DNA of 64,000 nucleotides from Evansella sp. LMS18. GTDB taxonomy: Bacteria > Bacillota > Bacilli > Bacillales > Salisediminibacteriaceae. Positions within the stretch are counted from its first letter, which is position 1, and every line of letters begins with the position of its first letter. This document shows positions 1 to 9,422 of this stretch, in pieces. The DNA lies in NCBI RefSeq assembly GCF_024362785.1, contig NZ_CP093301.1, forward strand, positions 1,240,001 through 1,304,000, read 5' to 3'. Below the pieces are notes generated by a model, which saw only the letters and a program-made list of their open reading frames with translations, did no database searches and was not told the origin of the DNA. The position numbers and the translations under genes were made by a program.

Positions 1-1969
1 CGTCTGCCGCTTGTATTTCCCCATCTTTTTCAACAAACACCTTGTATTCAAAAGCTTGCAGTTGGTGCCCGCTGAAGTTCCTCTCCTCGTCCTCGTGGTT
101 CATCACAAGAAGGTAAGTAGTGCCGCCATGCTGCTTTTCCACACACTCTACTCCCTGCTCTGTTTCCCGAAGAGTCAGCCCGGCTTCAGTCGCTGTATGT
201 GCCACGATTTCATCTGCTACCGCTGGCTCAACACCGGCGCCAACATAGTAAGCTTTCCCTTTTCCAAACTGATTCACAGTAATGCTGGCATATTCACTGT
301 AAAATTTGTCAGCATATTTATAAAGAGGTTCTGCCGTTACTGGAGTGATCAGATCCCGCCAGACAGTACACTCGCCCTGCTTCCCGCCTGACACTGCTTC
401 CACCGGCACACTCTGATTTTTATTCAAGGATTCCGCTTCAAAAATCTCTATTCCAAGCAACCTTGACAGTTTTCCGGGAATAACCTCGCCTACTTCAAGA
501 TTATTCTCACGGTCTTTTACGCCAGCCCTGAAGGACACAATCAAAGTTCCGCCGTCTGCAACGTATTCTTCAAGACGCTTCGCCAGCTTTTCATCAATTA
601 ATTTAGGGACTGGCACTACGACTGTTTTGTATTTGCTAAAATCACGATCATACCTGATAACATCAATTTTAGCATTTTTTGCATGAAATGGCTCATATAA
701 CCTTAACAGTTCATTCGTATAATCAAATTCACTGCTTTCCTGCTGCACACGCCATGACCAGATGTTATCGAAGTCGTAAAGGAATGCCACTTCCGCCTCA
801 ACTGGTGCTGTCAGAATATCTTTCTGCGCGGAAACTGTTTCAAATAGCTCTTTCACTTCATAGTATTTCCGGCCTTTTCTGTTATTCGCATCAATGATAC
901 CGAGGCAGTTCTGCTCTGCTCCCCGGTTCATCCCCCGCCACCTGAAGAAAAGCATGTTGGAACAGCCGTGGGTGAAGGCGTGGTAAGCCCAGAGCTGGGC
1001 TTGCTTCGGGCGCGGCAGATAGCCGATTACATCATGCCCTTGAGCCCCCATCAACTGCTCAACGATCCAGAAATCCTGGCCCTTGGTCCCTCTTACAAAA
1101 TCAAGTGTCATTGACAAATGCCCTGGGGTAATTGGCTTCACCAGTCCGCCCCAGACCGGGTAGTTATCATAGGATACGAAATCCAGTTCATCGGTAAATT
1201 CGTTATGGTCAAACCACTTCCCAAAGAATCCGCCAGGGAGGTTGGTAGTAACTTCCTGGTGATTTCCTTTCAGCTGTTTAACAAGGTTAGTGTGCTTGTT
1301 AGCGAACCTGCTGAGTGAGTAGGACCGGAACCTGCTCCAGTCCAGCCTCATTGCCGGGTTATGGATAGTAATTGTTTTTGTCGGAACAGGAATTTCTTCA
1401 AATGTGTTGTACGTCTGGCCCCAGAATATCGTTCCCCAGGCTTCATTCAGCTCATTGATATCCTCATACTTGTTTTCCAGGTATGCGATGAATTCTTTAT
1501 GGCAGCTCCCGCAGTAACACATATCGCTGTCTTCATGGCCGAATTCATTGTCAATCTGCCAGGAGATGATCGCTTCCTCACCACTGTAATGCTGCACAAG
1601 TTTTTCCACAATACGCTTAGAATAAAACTGATATGTTTTCGAATTATAGCAGTACTGCCTTCTGCCCCCGAAGGCCATTTTCACTCCTGCTTCATCCTCT
1701 ATGAAAATATCCGGATGTGCTCTTGCAAGCCAGGCAGGAAACGTAGCTGTCGGCGTACCGAACATTACTTTCATGCCATACTCTTTCGCCTTTGCAATAA
1801 CCATATCGAAAAAGGAAAAATCAAAGTTCCCTTCTTTCTCCTCCATCATATGCCAGGCGAATTCTCCAATACGGATTATGTTTACGCCCATCTCTTTCAT
1901 TCTCGTAAGATCATCGTCTATAAAGTTAACATCCCAGTGTTCAGGATAGTAATCCACACCTAAATACAT
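1..1969 (-). CDS. GH42 beta-galactosidase, 3' end beyond window edge
   Basis: A glycoside hydrolase family 42 beta-galactosidase that would hydrolyse terminal beta-galactosides, probably in the cytoplasm because no signal peptide is seen. Reading the complement from ATG at 1969 gives MYLGVDYYPEHW at the N-terminus, the usual GH42 opening. The acid/base Glu is residue 142 in WQIDNEFG and the nucleophile Glu is residue 304 in FWIVEQ. Cys107, Cys151, Cys153 and Cys156 match the zinc-cluster cysteines known from Thermus GH42 enzymes. About 656 codons lie in the window against a family length of about 650-690, so only the last few residues are missing. It follows the alpha-galactosidase by 128 bases, with a hairpin between them, and is probably the last gene of the galactoside operon. 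Confidence 0.93.
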   Translation of the reverse strand, partial: MYLGVDYYPEHWDVNFIDDDLTRMKEMGVNIIRIGEFAWHMMEEKEGNFDFSFFDMVIAKAKEYGMKVMFGTPTATFPAWLARAHPDIFIEDEAGVKMAFGGRRQYCYNSKTYQFYSKRIVEKLVQHYSGEEAIISWQIDNEFGHEDSDMCYCGSCHKEFIAYLENKYEDINELNEAWGTIFWGQTYNTFEEIPVPTKTITIHNPAMRLDWSRFRSYSLSRFANKHTNLVKQLKGNHQEVTTNLPGGFFGKWFDHNEFTDELDFVSYDNYPVWGGLVKPITPGHLSMTLDFVRGTKGQDFWIVEQLMGAQGHDVIGYLPRPKQAQLWAYHAFTHGCSNMLFFRWRGMNRGAEQNCLGIIDANNRKGRKYYEVKELFETVSAQKDILTAPVEAEVAFLYDFDNIWSWRVQQESSEFDYTNELLRLYEPFHAKNAKIDVIRYDRDFSKYKTVVVPVPKLIDEKLAKRLEEYVADGGTLIVSFRAGVKDRENNLEVGEVIPGKLSRLLGIEIFEAESLNKNQSVPVEAVSGGKQGECTVWRDLITPVTAEPLYKYADKFYSEYASITVNQFGKGKAYYVGAGVEPAVADEIVAHTATEAGLTLRETEQGVECVEKQHGGTTYLLVMNHEDEERNFSGHQLQAFEYKVFVEKDGEIQAAD

Positions 1970-2056
1970 CGTCTTCACCCCGCCCTTTGTTGTCTCTGAA
2001 ATTTTACTGTGCTCTTTTTCCAGAGCCGGGATTTCATTATCACAGCTCGTCTATGA

Positions 2057-2092
2057 TTCCAGGCAGCATGAAGCTGCACTTGCTGCCTGGAA
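2057..2092 (-). other. Intercistronic hairpin between the two galactosidase genes
   Basis: A perfect 12-bp inverted repeat (TTCCAGGCAGCA at 2057-2068 and its complement at 2081-2092) with a 12-nt loop lies between the alpha-galactosidase stop and the beta-galactosidase start. There is no T-run after it on the minus strand, so it is more likely a partial terminator, processing or mRNA-stability hairpin than a full terminator. Role inferred. Confidence 0.55.
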
Positions 2093-2097
2093 CAACT

Positions 2098-4329
2098 CTA
2101 GTTAATTTTCTTCAAATAAAACACCTGCGACTGAAAATCGCCGCCTCGTTCCGCCTGCGCTCCATTCGCACCGTTGAACTCTCTGGATAAATTCAGCCCT
2201 CTGTTCATTAATTCATCGCCAAAATAAGTCACACCGCTTCCGTCCAGCACGTATTCTGCGGACGGATCCAGCCCTTTGAACCGCAACGTCTGCTCCTTTT
2301 TCGGATTAGGCTCCGCAAGAACTTTGTACCAGCCGGCAAGTGCTTCTGAGCCATCCTTTGCCGAAACAATCCAGGCCGTTTCATTCCCTTGGAACGGGCT
2401 TTTAAGCCTGCGGAAAACTCCGTCTCTGATAAGCTCCCGGTGTTCTTTATAAAAAATGATCTGCTCTTTAACTTTCTCCCGTTCAGCTTCAGACATTTCC
2501 AGCGGGTTCAGCTCATATCCAAAAGTTCCAAAATATGCAGTATTCCCTCTCATTTCAAGGGAGGTCTCTCTTAATGTCTGGTGGTTAGGCACTGCTGAAA
2601 CATGGGAACCGATGCTGTATAACGGATAAGCATAGGAAGTGCCATACTGTATTTTCAGCCTTTCCACGGCGTCAGTATTATCGCTCGCCCATGCCTGGGG
2701 CGCGTAACGGAACATCCCAGGGTCAAAACGGCCGCCTCCTCCTGCGCACGATTCAAACAATACTTCCGGAAATTCAGCTGTCAGTTTTTCGTACAGGGAA
2801 TATACTCCGAGCATGTACTTATGGAAAAACTTCCCCTGATCCTCCGCATTTAAGGACCGAGAGTACGCTTCAGTAATACTTCTGTTCATATCCCATTTAA
2901 TATAAGAAAGTTTTGCTTTTCTGATAATCTGAGCCATTTTTCCATACATGTACTCCACAATTTCCTGCCTTGAAAAATCGAGTACAAGCTGATTTCTTCC
3001 ATAAGAAAAATGTTCTCCAGGCTTGCCGATAATCCAGTCAGGATGCTCGTCAAACAGCCGGCTGTCCTGGCTTACCATTTCCGGTTCGAACCAGAGGCCG
3101 AACTGAAGGCCGGTCCCTCTGATTTTTTCTGCAAGACCGTCCAGTCCATCCGGAAGCTTTCCCCTGTTCTCATCCCAGTCTCCGAGGGAGGTGGTATCGT
3201 CGTTTCTATTGCCGAACCAGCCATCATCCAGGACAAACAGCTCAACTCCAAGCTCACTTGCACTTGCAGCAATTTTCTCCAGCGTCTCAGCGTCGAAATC
3301 ATGATAGGTGGCTTCCCAGTTGTTAATCAGCACCGGACGCGTTTTTTCCCGCCAGTATGGTGGAATAAGATGACGCTGGTAAAACTGATGGAATATCTGG
3401 CTCATTCCGTTCAGGCCTTCATCGGAAAAAACGAGTACAGCTTCCGGGCTCTGGAATGCCTCTTCAGGTTCAAGCTTCCACTCAAACCGGAATGGATGAA
3501 TGCCCATCGAGACTCGCGTCTGTTCATAGTGGTCCACTTCAGCCTGAGCGAGAAAGTTCCCGCTGTAAACGAAGTTAAATGCATACACTTCTCCCTGATG
3601 CTCATCGGCAGAAGGGTTCTGTAAAGCTAAAAATGGATTGTGCTGGTGGGAACTTGCTCCCCTTGCACTGGAAACAGACTGAATTCCATGTTCGAGTCTC
3701 CGTTCAATAACGTGCCGTTCTCTCGTCCAGGCACCGGAGAGCTGATGCATAATAAAATCCTTGTGGTTAAAATCAATGGAAGTGCTCATAAGCCTCTCGA
3801 TAAAAAACTTTTCAGAGCCGTTATTCCGCAGGCTGCTGCTTCTTGTTATGACAGCATGGTCACGGAAAATCGTATAATTTAAAGTAAGTTCGGCACCAAG
3901 GTTTTCATCCTCAAGGAAAATCTGGAGTGTTGTCGCTTCCGCTTCCTCATCCACATAGGTGGAAGGGAGTCCTTCAAGTTCCGGCTTCCCTTCGAGTACC
4001 TTATAGCCCTTATATTTAAAATCCGTTATATGGCTGCCTTCTATAGTTTTAATACTCACGGCCGGTTCACGATAATCCGTTTTCCCGTATACCGGAAATT
4101 CCTGTTTTACCGCCTCAAGACTAAAGGCAGGGTCTTCCTTATAGATATGGGAGCTGTTTGGCACCGGGTTCCCGTAATCCTGGAAGTGGGAAAAATCTTC
4201 CCGGTCCCTGACAGCTTTGCCATAGTAAAGGCTGCCTAAATGGCCGTTTTTCATGACATGGAATATATAGCTTACTTGTCCGTTAGTTAAATGGAATTGC
4301 TGCTTTTCTTCATTAATAAATACTGCCAT
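2098..4329 (-). CDS. GH36 alpha-galactosidase
   Basis: Family 36 alpha-galactosidase of 743 residues, releasing terminal alpha-galactose from raffinose- or melibiose-type sugars. The N-terminal half is the beta-sandwich typical of bacterial GH36 and the catalytic barrel starts near residue 330. FVLDDGWFG lies at 365-373, the nucleophile is Asp480 in IKWDMNR, FESCAGGGGRFDPG follows near 525-538, and the acid/base is Asp550 in ASDNTDAVERL. Length fits tetrameric Geobacillus-type enzymes. No signal peptide, so the substrate is taken up intact by the upstream ABC importer and split inside the cell. It lies between the second permease gene and the GH42 gene on the same strand. Confidence 0.95.
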   Translation of the reverse strand: MAVFINEEKQQFHLTNGQVSYIFHVMKNGHLGSLYYGKAVRDREDFSHFQDYGNPVPNSSHIYKEDPAFSLEAVKQEFPVYGKTDYREPAVSIKTIEGSHITDFKYKGYKVLEGKPELEGLPSTYVDEEAEATTLQIFLEDENLGAELTLNYTIFRDHAVITRSSSLRNNGSEKFFIERLMSTSIDFNHKDFIMHQLSGAWTRERHVIERRLEHGIQSVSSARGASSHQHNPFLALQNPSADEHQGEVYAFNFVYSGNFLAQAEVDHYEQTRVSMGIHPFRFEWKLEPEEAFQSPEAVLVFSDEGLNGMSQIFHQFYQRHLIPPYWREKTRPVLINNWEATYHDFDAETLEKIAASASELGVELFVLDDGWFGNRNDDTTSLGDWDENRGKLPDGLDGLAEKIRGTGLQFGLWFEPEMVSQDSRLFDEHPDWIIGKPGEHFSYGRNQLVLDFSRQEIVEYMYGKMAQIIRKAKLSYIKWDMNRSITEAYSRSLNAEDQGKFFHKYMLGVYSLYEKLTAEFPEVLFESCAGGGGRFDPGMFRYAPQAWASDNTDAVERLKIQYGTSYAYPLYSIGSHVSAVPNHQTLRETSLEMRGNTAYFGTFGYELNPLEMSEAEREKVKEQIIFYKEHRELIRDGVFRRLKSPFQGNETAWIVSAKDGSEALAGWYKVLAEPNPKKEQTLRFKGLDPSAEYVLDGSGVTYFGDELMNRGLNLSREFNGANGAQAERGGDFQSQVFYLKKIN

Positions 4330-4415
4330 TTTTCATCCCTCATCCCGTCTCCGGTTTGTCGGTTCATTATTGTAATAAAAGTCTGCTTCCTTCTTTATCG
4401 AAGGAGGTATATTCA

Positions 4416-4445
4416 GAGAAAGGGAAGGAGGCAGCCCTCCATCCC
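4416..4445 (-). terminator. Intercistronic hairpin after permease gene
   Basis: On the minus strand a stem GGGA-TGGAGG / CCTCCT-TCCC with loop GCTG is followed by TTTCTCT. It lies 28 bases after the permease stop and may terminate part of the transcripts before the alpha-galactosidase gene. Confidence 0.4.
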
Positions 4446-4472
4446 TTTATTTTTCATCTTAAAGAACTGCTC

Positions 4473-5312
4473 TTACTCTTTAACAGAGCCGCCGAGAATA
4501 CCAGAGATAAACTGGCGCTGCAGAAGCAGGAAGAAAATCATTATCGGCAAAGTGGATAAGGTCGTACCAAGCATAATCTGGCCATAGTCCACCCTTGATA
4601 ATCCTACAAGGCTTGATAAAGCTACCGGCAAGGTATACATATCGCTGGAGCCTAACACAACTAAAGGCCACAGGAAGTTGTTCCACTGGAACATAAACAG
4701 GAAGATCGCAACTGCTGCAAGAGCAGGCCGCATCGTCGGCAGTACGACTGTGAAGAAAATCCTGAATTCCCCGGCACCGTCAACACGTGCTGCTTCCAGC
4801 AATGAGTCAGGAAGTGACCTCATATTCTGCCTCATTAAGAAAATCGCAAACGGATATGCCAGGTTAGGCAGGATAACCGCCTGGTAAGTGTTCAGCCAGC
4901 CCAGGTCTGCCATTAGCTGGAACAACGGAATCAGTGTTACATGGTAAGGAATCATGATAGCCAGCAACAGCGCAAAGAAAATCGCTTCCCGGCCTTTAAA
5001 CTTGTACTTCGCAAAAGCATAGCCTGCTGCCGAGCAGATAATTACACTGAAAAGGGTAAACACCAGCGTAATAATCAGGGAGTTCATCATTACACGCCAG
5101 ATACCCACTGTTTCATTCAGGTTTCTCAGGTTTTCAAAGAAATGATCTCCAGGCGTCAGGTTAGGCGGTATGCTGAAGATTTGTCCGGATGGATTTGTAG
5201 CTCCAATGAACATCCAGTAGAAAGGGAAAACAGATATAAATACACCGATTAGCAATAAAGTATACAGGCCGATTTTTTTGAGTATATTAGTTGTCTTTTT
5301 CTTAGTCGTCAT
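4473..5312 (-). CDS. Sugar ABC transporter permease, MalG type
   Basis: Inner-membrane subunit of a CUT1-class carbohydrate ABC importer, 279 residues with about six membrane segments. The EAA loop that contacts the ATPase is at residues 173-181 (EAARVDGAG). The gene starts with an ATGA overlap with the preceding permease gene (5309-5312), implying coupled translation. No ATPase gene is present in the cluster; Bacillus relatives of this class usually share the general ATPase MsmX, so the same is inferred here. Substrate is inferred to be a galacto-oligosaccharide from the adjacent galactosidases. Confidence 0.93.
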   Translation of the reverse strand: MTTKKKTTNILKKIGLYTLLLIGVFISVFPFYWMFIGATNPSGQIFSIPPNLTPGDHFFENLRNLNETVGIWRVMMNSLIITLVFTLFSVIICSAAGYAFAKYKFKGREAIFFALLLAIMIPYHVTLIPLFQLMADLGWLNTYQAVILPNLAYPFAIFLMRQNMRSLPDSLLEAARVDGAGEFRIFFTVVLPTMRPALAAVAIFLFMFQWNNFLWPLVVLGSSDMYTLPVALSSLVGLSRVDYGQIMLGTTLSTLPIMIFFLLLQRQFISGILGGSVKE

Positions 5313-6205
5313 TCTTTATCACCTGCCACTTTCATTTGGAGCCATGACAGCACCGCAATGATGATTACAAGCACATATGCGATCGCGGAGGCATAGTTGA
5401 AGTCAAAATAACGGAAACCGTTCAAATACAGATACAGTGAAATAGTTAATGTCGAGTTATTCGGTCCTCCGCCTGTTAAAATAAACGGCTCATCGAAGAG
5501 CTGTAATGTACCAATTGTAGAGAGTACGAAAGTAAACAGGAAAATCGGCTTCAGCTGAGGGAGTGTAATGGAAAAGAACTGGCGGATTTTTCCCGCTCCG
5601 TCAATGCTGGCCGCCTCATAAAGGTCTTTGGAAATACCTTGAAGCCCGGCAAGGAAAATAACCATATTGTAACCTGTCCATCTCCACGTAACTGCAATAA
5701 TCAACGATACTTTAGCCCAGAAGGGGTCATTAAGCCATGCGATAGGATCAATTCCTACAAGGGATAAAGCATAGTTCACAATTCCATAGTTTTCATCAAG
5801 AAGAATCATAAATACGATTGCGTATGCCACAAGTGCGGTAATCGCAGGCATAAAGAACGCTACCCGGAAGAACCCCCTCATTCTCAGGAGTGCTGAATTC
5901 ATCAGAACTGCCAGCAATACTGCGAGTGTCAGCATGATCGGCACCTGGATGATCAGGATGATGAATGTGTTTCCAAGAGCCTGGTAGAACAATGGGTCAT
6001 TAAATAATCTCCGGTAGTTATCAAGTCCTGCAAACTCAGTTACTCCTCCTGTAGTAGTCTGGAAACTTAAGATCAATGATGAAATTACAGGATACACAGT
6101 GAAAAGTAAAAACAGGATTACTGCAGGAGCAATAAATATATAAGGAGCTGTCTTTGGTGTAACAAATTTTCTCTTTTTCTTTTCTGCTTTAGCTGTTGAA
6201 TTCAT
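5309..6205 (-). CDS. Sugar ABC transporter permease, MalF type
   Basis: First of the two membrane subunits of the sugar importer, 298 residues. A lysine-rich cytoplasmic N-terminus is followed by about six hydrophobic segments, and the EAA loop is at residues 197-205 (EAASIDGAG). It pairs with the MalG-type permease, whose start overlaps this stop. A 130-base gap with a hairpin separates it from the binding-protein gene, the usual arrangement when the binding protein must be made in excess. Confidence 0.93.
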   Translation of the reverse strand: MNSTAKAEKKKRKFVTPKTAPYIFIAPAVILFLLFTVYPVISSLILSFQTTTGGVTEFAGLDNYRRLFNDPLFYQALGNTFIILIIQVPIMLTLAVLLAVLMNSALLRMRGFFRVAFFMPAITALVAYAIVFMILLDENYGIVNYALSLVGIDPIAWLNDPFWAKVSLIIAVTWRWTGYNMVIFLAGLQGISKDLYEAASIDGAGKIRQFFSITLPQLKPIFLFTFVLSTIGTLQLFDEPFILTGGGPNNSTLTISLYLYLNGFRYFDFNYASAIAYVLVIIIAVLSWLQMKVAGDKE

Positions 6206-6291
6206 TTTTTACTCCTTTCTTGCTGAAACGCCAGGCAGGTTTACGCTGAACGTCTTAGCTGCCCTGCACCAGCCCTCTCTTTTAAGAGGAA

Positions 6292-6319
6292 AGGAAGAAG
6301 CGCTAATGCTCTTCTTCCT
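6292..6319 (-). other. Intercistronic hairpin between binding protein and permease
   Basis: On the minus strand AGGAAGAAG pairs with CTTCTTCCT around a ten-base loop. It sits just after the binding-protein gene and is not followed by a long T-run. By comparison with malE-malF type spacers it probably protects the upstream message and lowers permease expression; this is inference. Confidence 0.55.
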
Positions 6320-6335
6320 CTGTCTGTTACAGATG

Positions 6336-7667
6336 TTATTCGTTAATGTCTCTGCCTGACTCGTTAGCAATTCTTTCAGCTGCTTCTCTTAAAGCGTCAG
6401 CTGGTTCTGCGTCCTGCAACAGTGCGCTTGCCTGTGCGTCAGCGGAATATCTGAATGCACGTGCATAGTCGCTTGTGTAGTTAGCAAATGGAACGTCCTC
6501 AGAGATTTCCGCGAATGTACGGAAGATAGCACTGTTGTTAAAGAACTCGCTTTCCTCATCGAACGTTTCGTGCTCGTAAGTTTCAAGAAGAGAAGGGAAC
6601 ATGCCGTATTCTTCAAGAGCCGCCATTTGCGGATCTGTTTCAGTTGTGAAGTACTCAACGAAAGCGTAAGCAGCATCTGGGTTTTCTGTAGCTCCGATTA
6701 CTGCAAGGTCAGATCCGCCCAGGTTAGCAGCACGGTTTCCGCCTTCTTCAAGTGCAGGAAGCGGGAAGATATCCCAGTTTCCTTCCTGTTCTGGTGCCTG
6801 ATCCATAATTGTACCGGCATACCATACACCGAATGGCACTGTTGCCACTCTACCGTTTACTGTAGCTGTAACTGTTCCGTCCCAGCCGTCAACGTTGGCA
6901 ATCAGGTCGTTTTCACGCATTTCTTTGATTTTTTCCATTGCCAGTACTGCTTCGTCGGAAGCGATATCGATATTGCCATCTTCATCAAAGTAGTACGTAC
7001 CTTGCTGGTTCATCATCATTCGGAACTGGGCATCGTCCTGGGAGATATCGATTGGAAGAAGCTGCGATTCTGTAGCTTCGTGAATCTGTATTCCAGCTTC
7101 AATGTAATCATCATAAGTTTCAATATCGTCTGGATTTACTCCAGCTTCTTCAAAAATTTCCACGTTATAGAAAACCGCTGCAGGACCGAAATCCCAAGGA
7201 GCAGCGATAAAATCACCGTCTGCATTTTTCATAGAGTTGATTTTCGCCTGGGCGAACTTATCCTCATACTGGTCAAATCCGTATTCAGACAAGTTCAGGA
7301 AGCCTTCAGGAAACTCGCTCATGTAGTTGTCGATTCTGTCTGTTTCGACCAGTACTACATCAGGAAGACCTGCTCCCCCGGCAGCTAAACCTACCGTGAG
7401 CCTGTCATATAAATCAAGGCGTCCAATATCCTGTACATTTACTTCAACATCAGGGTGGATTTCGTTAAAGCCTTCGATTGCCAGTTCCATAGAAGCTGCC
7501 GCCACGTTCCAGCCCCAGACTTCTATTTCGCCTGAAAGTTCCCCTCCGTTATTGTCTCCGTTATCATTGCCTGCCGGTGTTTCTTCTGTATTGTTATCAT
7601 TTCCTCCGCAGGCTGCAAGAACAGCTAAAGATAATGTACCGGCTAATGCTTTTTTCCATGCTTTCAT
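6336..7667 (-). CDS. Sugar-binding lipoprotein of the ABC importer
   Basis: Family 1 extracellular solute-binding protein, 443 residues, that captures the sugar outside the membrane. A signal peptide ends in the lipobox LAAC with Cys20 as the lipidated residue, followed by a Gly/Asn/Asp/Glu-rich linker. The mature part is strongly acidic, as in secreted proteins of salt- and alkali-adapted Bacillaceae. It is the first gene of the importer-galactosidase run. A strong sigma-A promoter, a cre-like box and direct repeats lie in the 450-base leader. Ligand inferred as alpha/beta-galactosides. Confidence 0.93.
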   Translation of the reverse strand: MKAWKKALAGTLSLAVLAACGGNDNNTEETPAGNDNGDNNGGELSGEIEVWGWNVAAASMELAIEGFNEIHPDVEVNVQDIGRLDLYDRLTVGLAAGGAGLPDVVLVETDRIDNYMSEFPEGFLNLSEYGFDQYEDKFAQAKINSMKNADGDFIAAPWDFGPAAVFYNVEIFEEAGVNPDDIETYDDYIEAGIQIHEATESQLLPIDISQDDAQFRMMMNQQGTYYFDEDGNIDIASDEAVLAMEKIKEMRENDLIANVDGWDGTVTATVNGRVATVPFGVWYAGTIMDQAPEQEGNWDIFPLPALEEGGNRAANLGGSDLAVIGATENPDAAYAFVEYFTTETDPQMAALEEYGMFPSLLETYEHETFDEESEFFNNSAIFRTFAEISEDVPFANYTSDYARAFRYSADAQASALLQDAEPADALREAAERIANESGRDINE

Positions 7668-7722
7668 TTTATAGCCCCCTAAAAAATTATTTATTTCTTA
7701 ATACTAGTGCTTTGAAGATAAC

Positions 7723-7778
7723 CGGTTGCTTGCCTCGACAGCTTTCTATCTATAAAGCCCGGTTCAATCAAGCAACCG
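7723..7778. repeat. 10-bp inverted repeat in the binding-protein leader
   Basis: CGGTTGCTTG at 7723-7732 is matched by its exact complement at 7769-7778, 36 bases apart, inside the 5' untranslated region of the sugar operon. The right arm overlaps the cre-like box. It could form an mRNA hairpin or reflect paired protein half-sites. Confidence 0.55.
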
Positions 7779-7784
7779 TTTTCA
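7771..7784 (-). promoter_or_regulatory. cre-like catabolite-control site
   Basis: The minus strand reads TGAAAACGGTTGCT, which differs from the CcpA consensus TGWNANCGNTNWCA at about two positions near its end. It lies about 70 bases downstream of the inferred transcription start, where CcpA would block elongation. Carbon catabolite repression of a sugar importer is expected; CcpA binding is inferred. Confidence 0.5.
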
Positions 7785-7855
7785 AAAAGGAAAATTTATT
7801 TCAGCATTTTTTTGCCTCGTTCGGTCACCCGGCATGAAAACGCTGTCATAATATG

Positions 7856-7884
7856 ATAATAATCTAACCTGATAAAACTGTCAA
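7856..7884 (-). promoter_or_regulatory. Sigma-A promoter of the galactoside importer operon
   Basis: On the minus strand a perfect -35 TTGACA (7884-7879) is separated by 17 bases from -10 TATTAT (7861-7856). Transcription would start near 7849 and give a leader of about 180 nt before the binding-protein start at 7667. Confidence 0.8.
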
Positions 7885-7886
7885 TA

Positions 7887-8025
7887 AAATTTTACTTAAA
7901 TTTTACTAATGTTTTACTACTAAATTTTACTAAGTCTTTATTTAAGGGTTTTCAACTATCCTGGTAAGTTAACAGCGAGAAAAAGCAGAGAAAATGCGCT
8001 TTTTCTTTCTACTAAAATTTTACTA
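7887..8025 (-). promoter_or_regulatory. Direct repeats TAGTAAAATTT, candidate operator
   Basis: Upstream of the -35 box the minus strand repeats TAGTAAAATTT at 7908-7898, 7932-7922 and 8025-8015, with partial copies at 7896-7887 and around 7920-7911. The cluster lies between the promoter and the 3' end of the ROK regulator gene, so that regulator is the first candidate to bind here. Binding is inferred. Confidence 0.5.
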
Positions 8026-8040
8026 AGTCAATGTTCATAA

Positions 8041-8067
8041 AAAAATAGACAGAGAATAAGTTCTCTG
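8041..8067 (-). terminator. Rho-independent terminator of the gal/ROK operon
   Basis: Minus strand: stem CAGAGAA / TTCTCTG with a four-base loop, followed by TCTATTTTTTT, about 50 bases after the ROK stop codon. Confidence 0.75.
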
Positions 8068-8117
8068 CCTTAGGATTGCCTGATAATAAGATTTTAATTA
8101 TTTCAATTGTATTTGGT

Positions 8118-9338
8118 TTAACTGTTATTTAAAGCAAACAGATCAGCTAAGATAAGGGTTGCCGCGCCAATGACGGTCCCGTTCTCCCCCAGTTTGGACT
8201 CCACGATCTTCGTCGCCTTCACGGTTTCTGTCAGCCCCCGTAACTTCACTATTTTCCGAACAGGAGACAATATCAAGTCCCCAGCCCGGGACACCCCGCC
8301 GCCGATAACTACTAATGGAGGGTTCATCAGATGCAGTAAATTAAGCAGACCTATCCCGAGGAAACTACCGGTTTTCGAGAAGGCCTCCAATGCGAGCGCA
8401 TCGCCTTTTTTCGCACACTCGTAAATTGTTTTTCCATCAATGGATTCCGGGTTTTTCTCCAGCCAGTCTGAAAGGATAGTGTCTCTTCCCAGCGCTATTT
8501 CTTTTAATACATAATCCCGCAGTGCCGACCCCCCGGAAAGCGTCTGAAAACAGCCGTAGTTTCCGCAAGAACACTTCGGACCGTCCACATCAATTACCAT
8601 ATGCCCTATCTCTCCTGCTATATGGTCGTTGCCGCGATAGATATGATTATTAAGAATAATGCCGGCGCCGATGCCCATCCCAACATTGATGCAGACGAGA
8701 TTTTCCGTGTCTTTCCCCTGCCCGAACCATCTTTCTCCAAGGGCCAGGGTTTTCGCATCATTTTCCGCCTTCACCGGAAGGAGAAACTCTCTTTCCAGCT
8801 CCTCCTTCACCGCTACATTTTTCAGGTTCCAGGACGGGGCATACAAAGAGACACCTCGCTCGGAATCTACCATTCCATGCATCCCTACCCCTATTCCAAT
8901 CAGCTTTTCTTTATCTGCCCCTGATTGGGTAACCAGCCTGTGAATACTTTTCTTCAACGTTTCGAGAAGCTTTTCTTCTGTAACAGGAACAGGCATTTTA
9001 GCAACAGTTTTATAAAGGATATTCGCGTTCAAGTCGGTAAGGACGACACGGATTTTATTCACTCCGATATCCACCCCAATGACATTTCTGCTAGGCCAGT
9101 TTACAGTCAGCATGATCGGACGCCTGCCGCCCTTGGAAACTCCCGTGTCACTTTCTTTAATAAGCCCGGTTTTCAACAGTTCTCCAACTACATTTGTTAC
9201 CGTGGGAGGGGTCAGCTTTGTCCTTTTTGCAATGTCCGCTCTTGATATAGGGCCTTCTGAACGAATTGTGTTCAGGATAAGAGCACGGTTCATTGATTTC
9301 ATCAGCTGAAAACTGCCTGTCATCTCAGATCCAATCAT
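8118..9338 (-). CDS. ROK-family transcriptional repressor
   Basis: ROK regulator of 406 residues with an N-terminal winged helix-turn-helix (about 15-70) and a C-terminal sugar-kinase-like domain starting at VIGVDIGVNK. The ROK zinc motif is complete: His246 plus Cys256, Cys258 and Cys263 in CSCGNYGC. XylR/NagC-type members bind DNA until a sugar or sugar phosphate is bound. It lies 84 bases after galT on the same strand and upstream of the importer operon, so it is probably the local galactoside repressor. Starts at Met6 or Met13 are also possible. Confidence 0.9.
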   Translation of the reverse strand: MIGSEMTGSFQLMKSMNRALILNTIRSEGPISRADIAKRTKLTPPTVTNVVGELLKTGLIKESDTGVSKGGRRPIMLTVNWPSRNVIGVDIGVNKIRVVLTDLNANILYKTVAKMPVPVTEEKLLETLKKSIHRLVTQSGADKEKLIGIGVGMHGMVDSERGVSLYAPSWNLKNVAVKEELEREFLLPVKAENDAKTLALGERWFGQGKDTENLVCINVGMGIGAGIILNNHIYRGNDHIAGEIGHMVIDVDGPKCSCGNYGCFQTLSGGSALRDYVLKEIALGRDTILSDWLEKNPESIDGKTIYECAKKGDALALEAFSKTGSFLGIGLLNLLHLMNPPLVVIGGGVSRAGDLILSPVRKIVKLRGLTETVKATKIVESKLGENGTVIGAATLILADLFALNNS

Positions 9339-9422
9339 TCCAGCCCCTCCTCTGTCATTTGATCTCTCCAGCAGCTTAGCCGCTGACGGTGTTCACAGTG
9401 AAAATAAACTTGCAGCATCTTC

